From: JANWXD01 sp035575135
Lineage (GTDB): Bacteria; Acidobacteriota; Terriglobia; Bryobacterales; Bryobacteraceae
Direction of reading: 5' to 3'
Assembly: GCA_035575135.1 (NCBI GenBank)
Contig: DATLYE010000005.1
Location: 100,108 to 164,107, forward strand
Length of the DNA stretch: 64,000 nt
Under the pieces are notes generated by a model. The model searched no databases and had not been told where the DNA came from. It saw only the letters and a program-made list of their open reading frames with translations. This document shows positions 9,801 through 17,978 of this stretch, in pieces (position 1 is the stretch's first letter; the number at the start of each line of letters is the position of its first letter). Position numbers and translations under genes: made by a program.

Positions 9801-9830
9801 CTCCAACTGGCGATGCGGCTCCTGTTCTGA
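6819..9830 (+). CDS. TonB-dependent receptor with carboxypeptidase-regulatory N-terminal domain (Oar-like)
   Basis: A 1003-residue outer-membrane protein. A signal peptide (VLLALLLGAQLSAQ) is followed by a carboxypeptidase-regulatory/Ig-like domain (TLQGTVSDSTGAVVPGASVE...) of about 85 residues, then a plug region (VREIPLNGRHWASLM) and a long 22-strand-type barrel ending in an aromatic C-terminal residue (LQLAMRLLF), as expected for outer-membrane insertion. Such Oar-like receptors occur in large numbers in Acidobacteriota and are thought to import oligosaccharides or other large ligands. The ATG at 6819 was preferred to a TTG 45 nt upstream because it directly precedes the signal peptide. 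No partner SusD-type or sugar-hydrolase gene lies beside it, so its ligand is unknown. Confidence 0.9.
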   Translation: MKGANKCGVFVGERRPGAWVLLALLLGAQLSAQVDRATLQGTVSDSTGAVVPGASVEIVSQDTGLRRQIKTNEAGAYVAAGLPIGNYSVTVSLSGFRTVTFQDVRLGVGDIRTLDVQLEVSAIETQVNVESAATPLETAAPTVGAVIGSRQVREIPLNGRHWASLMMLAPGAVNTGDGSQQTIRFVGRARDDNNWTYDGLDATGVKDPRQEAALRLIISTEAIAEFRVNSTLYSAESGAGAGAQINLVSKSGTNELHGSLFEFLRNDKLDARNPFDLGKEPFRLNQFGGSAGGPIVRNRTFFFASYEGLRQRISQTLRNDVPSAAFRARVLATSPALKPVVDAYPAGTTRTSNADIDRVEVSRSQKWGENSGTLRVDHRFNDNNLLYGRFNIDDGLIEQPQSVLDVDREVSNFRPSNFVLNYQRIFTPTVINEWKAGYNRSPIRRLDHGPLTQSVSVPGFMTLGQTNLLIEGNTSYSVIDNLAITRGRHTLKAGFEARRIHVNVADPAMNAVSLSYSSRDAFVRNSADSMSITAGIPVHGARRTWYLTYVQDDIKVRPNLTVNLGLRYEYYTVPHEVRHREKVFDLHRCQGFCPPGTPWYFPDRNNFDPRVGLAWSPGALKGRTVIRTGFGVYHGTGQNDDVNAALDNDTDRFSLTAREAPGLSFPVEPFLGQARSQGITPRSLQRDRRDIYSLQWGFSIQQQLPASFIMQVGYVGNGGRKLFARTFINVINPLTGQRPLPAFGRIDEKRNDGTSSFHGLQVSLLRQFTRGFMWQTEYMWSHTINDGNLGGGEGSQPQNVACRHCDRGNSAQDIRHTITNNWVWQLPFGPGQRYANVGGFAGRLLGGWQLSGIWTARTGRMLTVSVNRSSRDVPDGNTSNQRPDIVPGVPLTPPGGRTFALWLNPAAFAVPKPGTWGNAGRSIATGPGLFQIDLALQKENKLTESASLVFRIESFNLTNRVQAGNPSLNISSPASFGLIQSGLNRTIGTGTARQLQLAMRLLF

Positions 9831-9898
9831 GCCGCATCGCCGGGCCTTTGCCCCCGAGCCACACAGACTGGCACGTTACGTGCTTGCGAGCGAGTGAC

Positions 9899-11023
9899 AT
9901 GAAGCGAGCTCTTCTCGTCCTTCTGCTTAGCGGGCTCTCCGCCTCCGCCGCCGATCGCACCGCCCGGAACGTCATTTTGTTCCTCGGCGACGCGGGAGGC
10001 ATCCCGACGCTGAGCGCCGCCAGCATCTACGCCTACAACGAGCCGCGCCGCCTGTTCATCCACCGCATGCCGCACATCGCCCTGATGGAAACCTCGGCGG
10101 CCTCGGCCTGGGTGACCGACTCGGCCGCCGGAATGACCGCCATCGTCACCGGGCGAAAAACGCACAACGGTGTGATCTCCCAGGACGAAACCGCGATCCG
10201 CGGCAAGCAGGACGGGCGGCCCCTTAAAACCATCCTGGAATACGCCGAGGAGCGCGGGCTGGCCACGGGGGTCGTGACCAACAGCTCCGCGGCTTCGGCC
10301 ACGCCTGCGGCCTGCTATGCTCATGTCAACGACCGGCGCAGGGAGGGCGAGATTTTCGCGCAGTTGCTGCGACCGCCCTTTGGCGACGGCGTGGATGTCG
10401 TGATCGGAGCGGGCCGCTCCCGTATTCTCCAGGAGATGCGCGCCTTCGTCCCAGACCCGGAAGCCGCGCTTCAGCAAAAGGGCTACGCTGTGACGGGTTC
10501 GCTCGAGCGCGCACCTCCGGAGGCCCGCCGCCTGATCGTGCTGCTCGATTCCGGCGATTTCGACCTGCAAGCCGCCGCCATGCGGGCCCTCGAGATCCTC
10601 AGCCGTAATCCCAAGGGGTTTTTCCTGATGGTGGAGTCCGATCTCCACACCAATGACATCGTCCGCGGCCTCGAGCGCACCGTGGAATTCGACCGCATCA
10701 TTGAGCGCATCGCCAGGCGCGTCAAGCCCGAGGAAACGCTGCTCCTGTTCACTGCCGACCACTCCTACGACCTGCGTGTCAACGGAGGCCGCCGGGGCGA
10801 ACCTCTGATCAGCGAGGCCGAGCGCGCCCAGCGCACCAGCGGGCAGGAGAGCGTCGCTTTTAAGAACCTCCGGCGCGAGGACGACCATACCGGCGAGGAA
10901 GTTCTGGTGGCCGCACAAGGTCCGGGCGCGGAGCGCGTGCGGGGCGTGCTCTCCAACACCGACCTGTTCCACATCATGCTGGCGGCCTTCGGCTGGAAGC
11001 AGACGCCCTCCAATGGACGATGA
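9899..11023 (+). CDS. Alkaline phosphatase, secreted
   Basis: A 374-residue alkaline phosphatase superfamily enzyme that releases phosphate from monoesters outside the cytoplasm. The signal peptide (RALLVLLLSGLSASA) starts at the ATG at 9899. The metal-binding start NVILFLGDAGG, the nucleophile motif TDSAAGMTA, FLMVESDLHT, FTADHSYD and a late DDHTGEEV His site match the metal ligands of the family. It is shorter than the about 450 residues of E. coli PhoA. Its stop codon overlaps the start of a phytase gene (ATGA), so the two are very likely cotranscribed as a phosphate-scavenging pair. Confidence 0.9.
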   Translation: MKRALLVLLLSGLSASAADRTARNVILFLGDAGGIPTLSAASIYAYNEPRRLFIHRMPHIALMETSAASAWVTDSAAGMTAIVTGRKTHNGVISQDETAIRGKQDGRPLKTILEYAEERGLATGVVTNSSAASATPAACYAHVNDRRREGEIFAQLLRPPFGDGVDVVIGAGRSRILQEMRAFVPDPEAALQQKGYAVTGSLERAPPEARRLIVLLDSGDFDLQAAAMRALEILSRNPKGFFLMVESDLHTNDIVRGLERTVEFDRIIERIARRVKPEETLLLFTADHSYDLRVNGGRRGEPLISEAERAQRTSGQESVAFKNLRREDDHTGEEVLVAAQGPGAERVRGVLSNTDLFHIMLAAFGWKQTPSNGR

Positions 11024-12075
11024 GCATGCGCGCTCTGCTCTGGTGTTTCATGTTCGCCGCCGGGCTCTTGCTCTCGGTGCACACCCTCGTGGATCTGCAG
11101 CCTGCGGTCGCCACGGAGCCGGTGGGCGAAGACCCGGATGACCCCGCCATCTGGATTCACCCGAAGGATCCGTCCCGCAGCCTGATCCTCGGAACGGACA
11201 AGACCGCGGCGCCGGCCGGCGCCCTGTTCGTTTTCGGCCTCGACGGCAAAATCCGGCAAACCATCTCCGGCCTGGATCGCCCGAACAACGTGGACGTGGA
11301 ATACGGGCTGCGACTGGCCGGCCGGCCTGTAGACATCGCCGTGGTCACGGAGCGCTACCGCAGCCGGTTGCGGATCTACCGGATTGCCCCGGACGGAAGC
11401 GGCCTGACCGAACTTTCCCCGGGCGGGCTTCCGGTCTTTGAGGGGCAGACCGGCGAAGCGGCAGCGCCCATGGGGATCGCTCTCTACAAACGTCCTCGGG
11501 ACGGCGCCGTCTTCGCAGTTGTCGGCAGGAAAACCGGCCCGCGCGAAGGCTATCTCTGGCAATACCGCCTCGAGGACGGTGGCGCCGGCGGCGTGCGCGC
11601 CGTCAAGGTCCGCGAATTCGGGCGCTTCAGTGGGGAGGGTGAAATCGAAGCCATCGCCGTGGACGACGAGCTGGGCTACGTCTACTACGCCGACGAGGGC
11701 GACGGGATCCACAAGTGGCACGCCGACCCGGACCACCCGGACGCCGCAGCCGAGCTGGCGCACTTCGGCCGGGACGGCTTCCGCGGAGACCGCGAGGGCA
11801 TCGCCATCTACGCACAACCCGGCGGCAAGGGCTACATCGTCTGCACGGACCAGCTGCCCGGCAACAGCGAGTACCGCGTCTACCGGCGTGAAGGCGCGCC
11901 CGGTCGCCCTCACGACCACTCCGAGCTGGTGGCCGTGATCCGAGGCAACGCCGATGCAACCGACGGCATCGAGGCAAGCTCACGCCCGCTTGGAGACCGT
12001 TTTCCCGCAGGCATACTCATCGCCATGAACAGCGGCGGGAAAAACTTTCTGGTGTTCCCCTTTCCGAAGCTCTGA
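11020..12075 (+). CDS. Beta-propeller phytase (3-phytase), secreted
   Basis: A 351-residue beta-propeller phytase that hydrolyses phytate to lower inositol phosphates in a calcium-dependent way. An N-terminal hydrophobic signal is followed by family motifs: DPDDPAIWIHP, DRPNNVDVEYG, EGEIEAIAVDDELGYVYYADE and DGIEASSRPLG. The acidic residues in these segments correspond to the calcium and phosphate sites of the propeller. It starts at an ATG overlapping the alkaline phosphatase stop. The two enzymes would work in sequence on plant-derived organic phosphate. No clear Pho box was identified upstream of the pair. Confidence 0.9.
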   Translation: MSMRALLWCFMFAAGLLLSVHTLVDLQPAVATEPVGEDPDDPAIWIHPKDPSRSLILGTDKTAAPAGALFVFGLDGKIRQTISGLDRPNNVDVEYGLRLAGRPVDIAVVTERYRSRLRIYRIAPDGSGLTELSPGGLPVFEGQTGEAAAPMGIALYKRPRDGAVFAVVGRKTGPREGYLWQYRLEDGGAGGVRAVKVREFGRFSGEGEIEAIAVDDELGYVYYADEGDGIHKWHADPDHPDAAAELAHFGRDGFRGDREGIAIYAQPGGKGYIVCTDQLPGNSEYRVYRREGAPGRPHDHSELVAVIRGNADATDGIEASSRPLGDRFPAGILIAMNSGGKNFLVFPFPKL

Positions 12076-12085
12076 GCGGAACGAG

Positions 12086-13564
12086 CTACGGCCGCCCGTC
12101 TCCGGACGCCGCGGCGTGGTCGGATTCGGAAAAGACCTGGGCCGAGTACACGTACAGGGTGGCGCGCGGATCCTGGTAAGCCTTCGGCGGCAGCCCGGCC
12201 TTGCGGGCCAGGTTCTCCAGGAACTGCTCGGCGTTCCAACCGTTCTCGGCCGCAATTTGCGGCAGCAGCGTTCCGGAGCGCCCGTTATGCACGATCACCG
12301 CGCCCTGGCCCACGCGGAACTGCCGCCAGCTTGTCAGCCGTTTGAGCGGGGTCAGCAACGAGATCTCCAGCTCGAAGGGGCCCTCGGCGGCGCTCACCGG
12401 CCGGAAGCGCGGATCTTCGCTCGCCGCCGCCAGCGTGCGGTCCGCCACGGCCTCATACAGGGGCAGCGAGCCAAACAGTGTTCCTACGCAGCCGCGCAGT
12501 TGTCCCTTCTTCTTGATCGTGACGAAAACCCCCGTGCGCTGCTCGAGCTCGGGGCTCTTCTCCGGCGGGACTACGCGCTCTTTCTTCCCCGCCAGGAACC
12601 GTTCCAGCGTCTGCCGCGCGCTCGCCAGCAACCGCTTCTGGTCGGCTTCGCCCACGGCAAAGGCGGACTGAGGATAAAACGCTAAAGCGCCGTACGTCAC
12701 GCTCAGTGAGTAGTCCTTGGTCAGCTCGCCGGAGGTCATGTAGTCTACCGGGACCAGATAGGTGTCTTCCTTGAGCCGCGCCAGGGCGGCCATGAGCAGC
12801 CGCACCGGACTGCGCCCGCACAGGTTCTCGCCGGTGGCCTGCACAAAGTCATCGAACGCGCCCACGTCCAGCGAACCCACCAGCTCGAAGGCGAGCATCG
12901 CGCGGCGGAAAAGTTGCTTGGGAAGCTCGCTGTCGTTGGGCCACGGCGTGTAGCCGTAGGCCTGTCCGTAATGGGTGAAGTCGCTCGAGGCGACCACCAC
13001 GTCGCCCGCCTCCATCCGGCGCGCCAGTATTTGCGCCGCAGAAGCCAGCTCCGCATCGTTCAATTCGCCGACGTAGAGCGGGACAAAGCCCGCCTTGCCC
13101 GCCGAGCGCTGCAAGAAGGGAAGCTGGTTCTCGAGCGAGTGATCGCATAGTTGGTCTTCCGCCACCAGCCGCACTCCGAGTTCCTTCAGTGCGGCGCGAT
13201 GGACGGCCAGCCGGCCGCCCGGGACCTCGTAGGCTTCGATGTCCGGCGCGGCTACACCGCGCAGCAGGCGGCGGTGGCTGAAGCCGAGCACGATCACATT
13301 TCGGGCGTCCCGGAGCTGGCGGTAGGCGGAAGCCGCGACGATGCCGGAGTACTGCAATCCCGCATGAGGCACCACCAGACCCCGGAGCTTCTTTCGTGGC
13401 GGCGCTCCGCGGGTGCGCTTTTGCGCCGCCTCGAAACACCGGTCGAGCAGCTTGTCGAGCGCTTCCTTCTCGGCGGGAAACCACTGCCCGGCCATCGGAG
13501 ACTTGTGCACCTGCCCGCCGGCCACAGAAGCTGCCAGCAGGAACAAAGTCGCAGCCCGCATCAT
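12086..13564 (-). CDS. Exported Memo-AMMECR1 fusion protein
   Basis: A 492-residue protein joining two domains usually called AmmeMemoRadiSam B and A. Residues about 20-290 are Memo-like (SPMAGQWFPAE, VVPHAGLQYSG, VLGFSHRR, DHSLENQLPFLQ, VASSDFTHYG), a fold related to extradiol dioxygenases with metal-binding His residues. Residues about 315-480 are AMMECR1 (TGVFVTIKKKGQLRGCVGT, AAASEDPRFRPV). The N-terminus MMRAATLFLLAASVAGGQ looks like a signal peptide, so the protein is probably exported, unlike the cytoplasmic versions usually paired with a radical SAM gene. A GGGAGG element lies upstream, and the start overlaps the preceding gene's stop (ATGA). No radical SAM partner lies adjacent. Biochemical function is unknown. 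Confidence 0.88.
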   Translation of the reverse strand: MMRAATLFLLAASVAGGQVHKSPMAGQWFPAEKEALDKLLDRCFEAAQKRTRGAPPRKKLRGLVVPHAGLQYSGIVAASAYRQLRDARNVIVLGFSHRRLLRGVAAPDIEAYEVPGGRLAVHRAALKELGVRLVAEDQLCDHSLENQLPFLQRSAGKAGFVPLYVGELNDAELASAAQILARRMEAGDVVVASSDFTHYGQAYGYTPWPNDSELPKQLFRRAMLAFELVGSLDVGAFDDFVQATGENLCGRSPVRLLMAALARLKEDTYLVPVDYMTSGELTKDYSLSVTYGALAFYPQSAFAVGEADQKRLLASARQTLERFLAGKKERVVPPEKSPELEQRTGVFVTIKKKGQLRGCVGTLFGSLPLYEAVADRTLAAASEDPRFRPVSAAEGPFELEISLLTPLKRLTSWRQFRVGQGAVIVHNGRSGTLLPQIAAENGWNAEQFLENLARKAGLPPKAYQDPRATLYVYSAQVFSESDHAAASGDGRP

Positions 13565-15672
13565 TGCCCTCCCAAATGCCTGGGTTGCGTGAACGCACCG
13601 TTGACCGCAGAGTCCCAGACCGCCAACCGCACCCACTTCTTTCCCTCCAGCCTAACCGGAATCTCGAAGTGATGGGATCCGAACGGCGCAAACTGCGTCG
13701 CCGGTATGATCTGCCGCTCCACCTGCCCCCCGTCGCCCCAGACGACCTCGACAAACTCCAGCGGAAAGGTCCACTCCACGTTTGCGGCAACTCCCCGCGC
13801 CGTGATCCGGAAATCCCGGATGAGTACTTCGCCCGTGGTTACGAAAAAGTCACCCCGGCGCAAGGCCGCCACGACCGGACTCCAGTCGTCGGGCCGCGGC
13901 AAGGGATCCACACGGACGTAGTTCACGTTGAAATCGCCGTACAAGTCGTAGTCGGGAAACTTCTTGTAGGTGTCCACCTCGCCGATCAAGTACTTGGGCC
14001 GCCCCCAGTTATTCATCTCATCCAGAACGTCGAAGCACCGCCGCTCGCACAGCCGCCGCTCCGACAGATCAACGGGCAGCGCCTTGAACGCCGCGCCGAG
14101 CCAGTGGTCGCTCCGGAAGTATTCCGTTTCACGAATCTTGTCCGGATAGCCGGTGGAACCCTTCGTGCGCGGGTGGGTCTGCCAGATCAGAGCCCCCTCC
14201 CGCTTCACCATCTCGAAAACGTCTTCGGCGCTTGAGGTGTGGTAGACCGTGCCGTACTTCGCATGGCGTTCGACGAAGGCTTGCTCGGGCGTGCGCCGGT
14301 GGGTCCAGTAAACCGGCCGCGGGAACAGGATGTTGTAGTGTCCGCCCAGATAAACATTGGCTTCCTCGCCCGGCAGGATCCAAAAGTCCTTGTCGGAATG
14401 GCGGCGCGAGGCTTCATAATAGGCGGCCAACTCCGCCAGCCGCACCTCTCCCGGGTCGTTCGGATGCCCGTCCCCATGAAAATCGCATAGGTACACCAGG
14501 GTGACGCCGAGCGCCCGGGTCGCGGGAATCCACGGCGCCTGCACGTCGAGGCTCCCGGCGCGCGTCAACTCCTCGGTGAAAGCGGTGTGAAAGTGCGTCA
14601 CCATCATCTGATAACCCGCGAGCGGTTTGTAACGGTCGCCGCGCGTGTACGCCAGGGCGCGCTCCCGCGTCGCGACGCCGTCCTCCGGACTCAGATAGAA
14701 GTAGACCGGCATGCGCTGCCAGGTGCCGGGCGGAGCGTTGTAAAGCGCAAACACGCGATCCACCCACACCGGGTTGTAACCTTCGTGGTTGTCGCCGTGC
14801 CGGATGCCGAGCGAAAAGCTGCGGCCGTCGTCCTTGCGATACCACACAAACCCGAGATTGATCTCGAGCTGCCGCGCAAAGAAAAACTGGTGCGGCGGCG
14901 GGAAGACCGCCACACTGCCGTCCGGGCCTTCCGCCACAGCGATGCGGTTGCGCGCCCTGAGGGGCACGGGATCACGGTTCGGCGCCCCGCCAAAGCCATA
15001 CTGCTGCGGGTTGCCGCCCGTATCACGCCAGAGCACCCTCTGCAGTCTGCCGGTGTGGAATCCTCTCAGCCCTGCCGCGTACTTGTACGCCACCGAAGGC
15101 TCTTCCGTGGCCGCGACGGCTTCCATGCGCACCAGATTCGAGCCGCGGTAGACCGTCAGCTGCAACCGCCCCGAGAAGATCCCTAAGGAAAGACCCGGGA
15201 AGGAGACCTCGAGCCGCGCGCCGTCGGTGCGCACCTCGCAGGTATGGGCGCGGAATTCCGCCCGGGCAATGCGGATCTCCTCCGGGCGGCGCGGCAGGCC
15301 CGGTTGATCGCCGCTGCCGGGCACCTGAAGCGGCGCGTCCCAGTAAACCCACCAGCGGAGTTCCTCGGGCAACCCGTGTCCGGTGCGCCGCACTCCGCTG
15401 GTGACGGTGAACTCCGGCTGGAGCGGACCTGCCAGTACGGACCAATCCCCGCCCCGCCTCCGCACCGCAAGCTCCTCGATCTGCGGCCGGCCATTCTCGA
15501 TGCCGAGGCGCATGCGCAGCTGCTCGCCCCGCTCTCCGTCCCAGGTGACGCCAAGCACGCCTTCCTTCAGTGAAGCCGTCAGACCCGGCAGCGCTTTGTA
15601 TCCCCACCAGTCGCACTCGAAAGCGGCCGCAGGCAGCAGGCACCCCAACCACAGCACGGCCCACCGGCACAT
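13561..15672 (-). CDS. Secreted CehA/McbA-like (PHP-type) protein
   Basis: A 703-residue protein with a signal peptide (WAVLWLGCLLPAAA). The N-terminal 330 residues are beta-rich with no recognised motif. The C-terminal half resembles CehA/McbA-type metallohydrolases of the PHP superfamily: LVYLCDFHGDGHPND, LAAYYEASRRHSDKDFWILP, a GEEAN segment, IWQTHPRTKGS and a late RRGDFFVTTGEVLI. These His and Asp residues could bind metal. The ATG at 15672 was chosen because the signal peptide begins there; an upstream ATG at 15729 would overlap the previous gene. It lies in a minus-strand run with a CpsB-type phosphatase upstream and the Memo-AMMECR1 gene downstream. Substrate unknown. Confidence 0.72.
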   Translation of the reverse strand: MCRWAVLWLGCLLPAAAFECDWWGYKALPGLTASLKEGVLGVTWDGERGEQLRMRLGIENGRPQIEELAVRRRGGDWSVLAGPLQPEFTVTSGVRRTGHGLPEELRWWVYWDAPLQVPGSGDQPGLPRRPEEIRIARAEFRAHTCEVRTDGARLEVSFPGLSLGIFSGRLQLTVYRGSNLVRMEAVAATEEPSVAYKYAAGLRGFHTGRLQRVLWRDTGGNPQQYGFGGAPNRDPVPLRARNRIAVAEGPDGSVAVFPPPHQFFFARQLEINLGFVWYRKDDGRSFSLGIRHGDNHEGYNPVWVDRVFALYNAPPGTWQRMPVYFYLSPEDGVATRERALAYTRGDRYKPLAGYQMMVTHFHTAFTEELTRAGSLDVQAPWIPATRALGVTLVYLCDFHGDGHPNDPGEVRLAELAAYYEASRRHSDKDFWILPGEEANVYLGGHYNILFPRPVYWTHRRTPEQAFVERHAKYGTVYHTSSAEDVFEMVKREGALIWQTHPRTKGSTGYPDKIRETEYFRSDHWLGAAFKALPVDLSERRLCERRCFDVLDEMNNWGRPKYLIGEVDTYKKFPDYDLYGDFNVNYVRVDPLPRPDDWSPVVAALRRGDFFVTTGEVLIRDFRITARGVAANVEWTFPLEFVEVVWGDGGQVERQIIPATQFAPFGSHHFEIPVRLEGKKWVRLAVWDSAVNGAFTQPRHLGGQ

Positions 15673-15707
15673 GTTCTCGATTGTACTGGCAAGCCGGTGG
15701 GTCCGGA

Positions 15708-16469
15708 CTACCGCCAGAACTGATACCACTTGCGCGGGCGGAATTCTTCCGGCTGGTCGAGCTCGAGCGGCACTCCGGCAATCACCGCGCCGGGGTTGAG
15801 GACGAACAGGCGTTCCGCGCGCCGCGGCCCGAATTTGCGGGCCACCAGCTCAAAGGCCTGATCGAGCCGCGGGGGACGGCGCCTTGCATCGTGCGCGTCG
15901 CTGGCGACGAAATGCACCAGCCCCCTGCGCAGCAGTTCCTCGGAGTAATCCCGCGCCGCCTTGCCGAACTTTCCCAGCAGGGACTGCGCTGTGATCTGCA
16001 CCAGGCAGCCGCCCGCCACCCACCGCTCGATCTGCGCCAGGCGCTGGTGGAGCAGCACGTTCCGCTCCGGATGGGTAATGACGGGAGTGATCCCGACTCC
16101 CTGCATGCGTGCGAAGATCTCGTCGGTGCTCTTGGCGATCAACAACTCGGAGAGCTCCACCAGAAGGAATTTCTTGCCGTTGACGGTGTATTTGGCCGGC
16201 GCCGCCAGAGCGTCCTGAACGTTGTCGTAGGTCAGATGGAAATCGCATCCGCGGTGAATGCGAATCCTGCCGGAGGCGGCGCGGCGGAGTTCTGCCATCT
16301 TACGCTCCACTGCCTCCGGATCAAACGTGTACTCCAGGTTGGCGTGCGGGGTAGCCACGATGTCCGTCGTGCCCGAGGCCTCCGCCATCTCGAGCATGGC
16401 AAGGCTTTCCTCGAGCGTCTGGGGACCGTCATCCATCCCGGGCAGGATGTGGGCGTGGATGTCAATCAT
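15708..16469 (-). CDS. PHP-family protein tyrosine phosphatase, CpsB/YwqE type
   Basis: A 253-residue manganese-dependent phosphatase of the CpsB/CapC/YwqE family, which removes phosphate from tyrosine kinases controlling capsule or exopolysaccharide production. The start MIDIHAHILPGMDDGP holds the first metal-binding HxH; the motifs ATPHANLEYTF, HRGCDFHLTYDNV, ITHPERN and VASDAHDARRRPP complete the PHP metal site. Length matches the family. No tyrosine kinase or polysaccharide genes lie nearby in the window, so the substrate kinase must be elsewhere. It is followed at 35 nt by the CehA-like gene and preceded at 17 nt by a membrane coiled-coil gene. Confidence 0.88.
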   Translation of the reverse strand: MIDIHAHILPGMDDGPQTLEESLAMLEMAEASGTTDIVATPHANLEYTFDPEAVERKMAELRRAASGRIRIHRGCDFHLTYDNVQDALAAPAKYTVNGKKFLLVELSELLIAKSTDEIFARMQGVGITPVITHPERNVLLHQRLAQIERWVAGGCLVQITAQSLLGKFGKAARDYSEELLRRGLVHFVASDAHDARRRPPRLDQAFELVARKFGPRRAERLFVLNPGAVIAGVPLELDQPEEFRPRKWYQFWR

Positions 16470-16486
16470 GGCCGCCGGGAGGCGCC

Positions 16487-16993
16487 CTAAATGAACATTT
16501 CTTCGTCGTGGGTGGCCTGCTCGACCGTCAGGCGCTTGCCGCCGAACAAAACCCCGAGGGCGGTTCGGATGCCCACCGCGATGCCGTTGATCTCCTTGAG
16601 GGGCCGTAGCAGGCCGTCCTGTAGCTGGCTGGCGGTGCTGTGCAGCCGGCTGACCGTGTCGTCCAGCACCAGTTCGATACGATCCATCTGCATCTTGGCG
16701 CGGGAGGCGGCATCCCCGAGGACTTCATCAATCCGCGCCAGTTGCGTCTTGGTCAGATCCAGCACTTCGCCGGCCTTCGCAGTTACCTCGGCGATCTGCC
16801 GGCGCGTCTGCTCGAGCGTCTTTTGCGCGGACCCGACGAACGATTCGGCATGGGTGGCCAGATAGCTGACCTGCTCGCGTGTCGCCTTGGAGCTCTTGTA
16901 AATGCCCACCAGGAGCACCGCTTGCAGCACCATGGCCAGCGCGGAGACCGCCACGGCGCCGGCGATCACATACAGGAGCGACTCTTGACTCAT
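16487..16993 (-). CDS. Membrane-anchored coiled-coil protein (DUF948-like)
   Basis: A 168-residue protein with one N-terminal transmembrane segment (LLYVIAGAVAVSALAMVLQAVLLVGI) and a long helical, heptad-rich cytoplasmic region up to about residue 130. The composition and layout match the DUF948 group often found beside YtxH genes, as here. It probably has a structural or stress role at the membrane; the exact function is unknown. It sits 36 nt downstream of the YtxH gene and 17 nt before the CpsB-type gene. Confidence 0.7.
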   Translation of the reverse strand: MSQESLLYVIAGAVAVSALAMVLQAVLLVGIYKSSKATREQVSYLATHAESFVGSAQKTLEQTRRQIAEVTAKAGEVLDLTKTQLARIDEVLGDAASRAKMQMDRIELVLDDTVSRLHSTASQLQDGLLRPLKEINGIAVGIRTALGVLFGGKRLTVEQATHDEEMFI

Positions 16994-17029
16994 CGGCAGT
17001 TTGCCCGGGCAGCTGCGATGCGGGAAGCG

Positions 17030-17341
17030 TCAGCCTTCCGAGCCGGAACCGGGAGCCGCTTCCCCGGCCACCGCCTCCCGGTAGGCCTGCTTGCCCGCTT
17101 CCACGGCGGCGGCCAGCCGCTCCTTCTGGCTGGTAATGGCGGCCTTGCTCTTCTCAACCAGTTCTCCGGCAGATTCGTAAATTTCCTCCCCGCGCTTCTT
17201 TAAATACTCGCGGCCTTCGTCCGCTTTCGCGCGCAAATAGCCCCGCGTTTCTTCACCGGATTTGGGAGCAAACAGCACGCCGATCGCCACGCCGATGCCG
17301 AGCCCGAGAAAGAAATAGGAAAGCCGTCGTTCCTCGCTCAT
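17030..17341 (-). CDS. YtxH domain protein
   Basis: A 103-residue small membrane protein. The N-terminal segment YFFLGLGIGVAIGVLFAPKSGEETR is the YtxH signature: a glycine-zipper transmembrane helix followed by an APKSGEETR-type motif. A charged helical tail follows. The ATG at 17341 is preceded by GGAGGATCCA, a good ribosome binding site, which rules out a much longer in-frame extension that runs antisense to recX. YtxH proteins are linked to envelope stress, but their mechanism is unknown. It heads a five-gene minus-strand run. Confidence 0.85.
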   Translation of the reverse strand: MSEERRLSYFFLGLGIGVAIGVLFAPKSGEETRGYLRAKADEGREYLKKRGEEIYESAGELVEKSKAAITSQKERLAAAVEAGKQAYREAVAGEAAPGSGSEG

Positions 17342-17419
17342 TGGATCCTCCAGAGTGGAATTTTTCCCGCTGCCGGCCACTTTCTCTTCCTTCCCGATGC
17401 TAGCATATTCGCCAGGAAC

Positions 17420-17968
17420 ATGCCGCAGCGAAATCCGCGCCGCCTGGACGCTGACGGGCTGTGGCAGTTCGCGTTGCGAACTCTGGGTGGCCGGGCCCAC
17501 TCCATCGCCGAGTTGCGCGACAAGCTCCGGCGCCGGGCCGAACGAACTGAGGACGTCGCCGCCGTGCTGGCGCGGCTCAAGCAGCACGGCTACCTCGACG
17601 ACCGCCGCTTCGCCGAGACCTTTGCCGCCGCCCGGCGCGACAACCAGGGGCTGGGGCGAGCACGCGTCCTGCGCGAGCTTCGAAGCCGCCGCGTGGCGCC
17701 GGAACTCGCCGAGCGCGCAGTGCGGGAGGCCTACCGCGACGTGGACGACACAGAGCTGATCCGGAATTTCCTCGCGCGGAAGTACCGCAACGTTCCGCTC
17801 CCCGAATTCCTGTCCGAACCTCGAAACCTGGCCGCGGTCTACCGCCGGTTGCGGCTGGCCGGTTTCCCCGGAGGCGCGATCCTGGCGGTCCTGCGCCGCT
17901 ACGCACGGCAGCCGGAGCACCTGGAAGCACTCGAGGCCCTCGAACCGGAAGACAGCCCGGAGTTCTGA
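17420..17968 (+). CDS. recX: Regulatory protein RecX
   Basis: A 182-residue RecX-family protein that modulates RecA filaments in DNA repair. Helical repeat motifs are visible: LGGRAHSIAELRDKLRRRA, LKQHGYLDDRRFAETF, RGRVLREL-like LGRARVLRELRSRRV and a C-terminal third repeat (RRLRLAGFPGGAILAVLRRY). It is divergent from the YtxH gene by 78 nt. No recA gene lies in the window. The length is normal for the family. Confidence 0.88.
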   Translation: MPQRNPRRLDADGLWQFALRTLGGRAHSIAELRDKLRRRAERTEDVAAVLARLKQHGYLDDRRFAETFAAARRDNQGLGRARVLRELRSRRVAPELAERAVREAYRDVDDTELIRNFLARKYRNVPLPEFLSEPRNLAAVYRRLRLAGFPGGAILAVLRRYARQPEHLEALEALEPEDSPEF

Positions 17969-17978
17969 GGCGCCGTGC

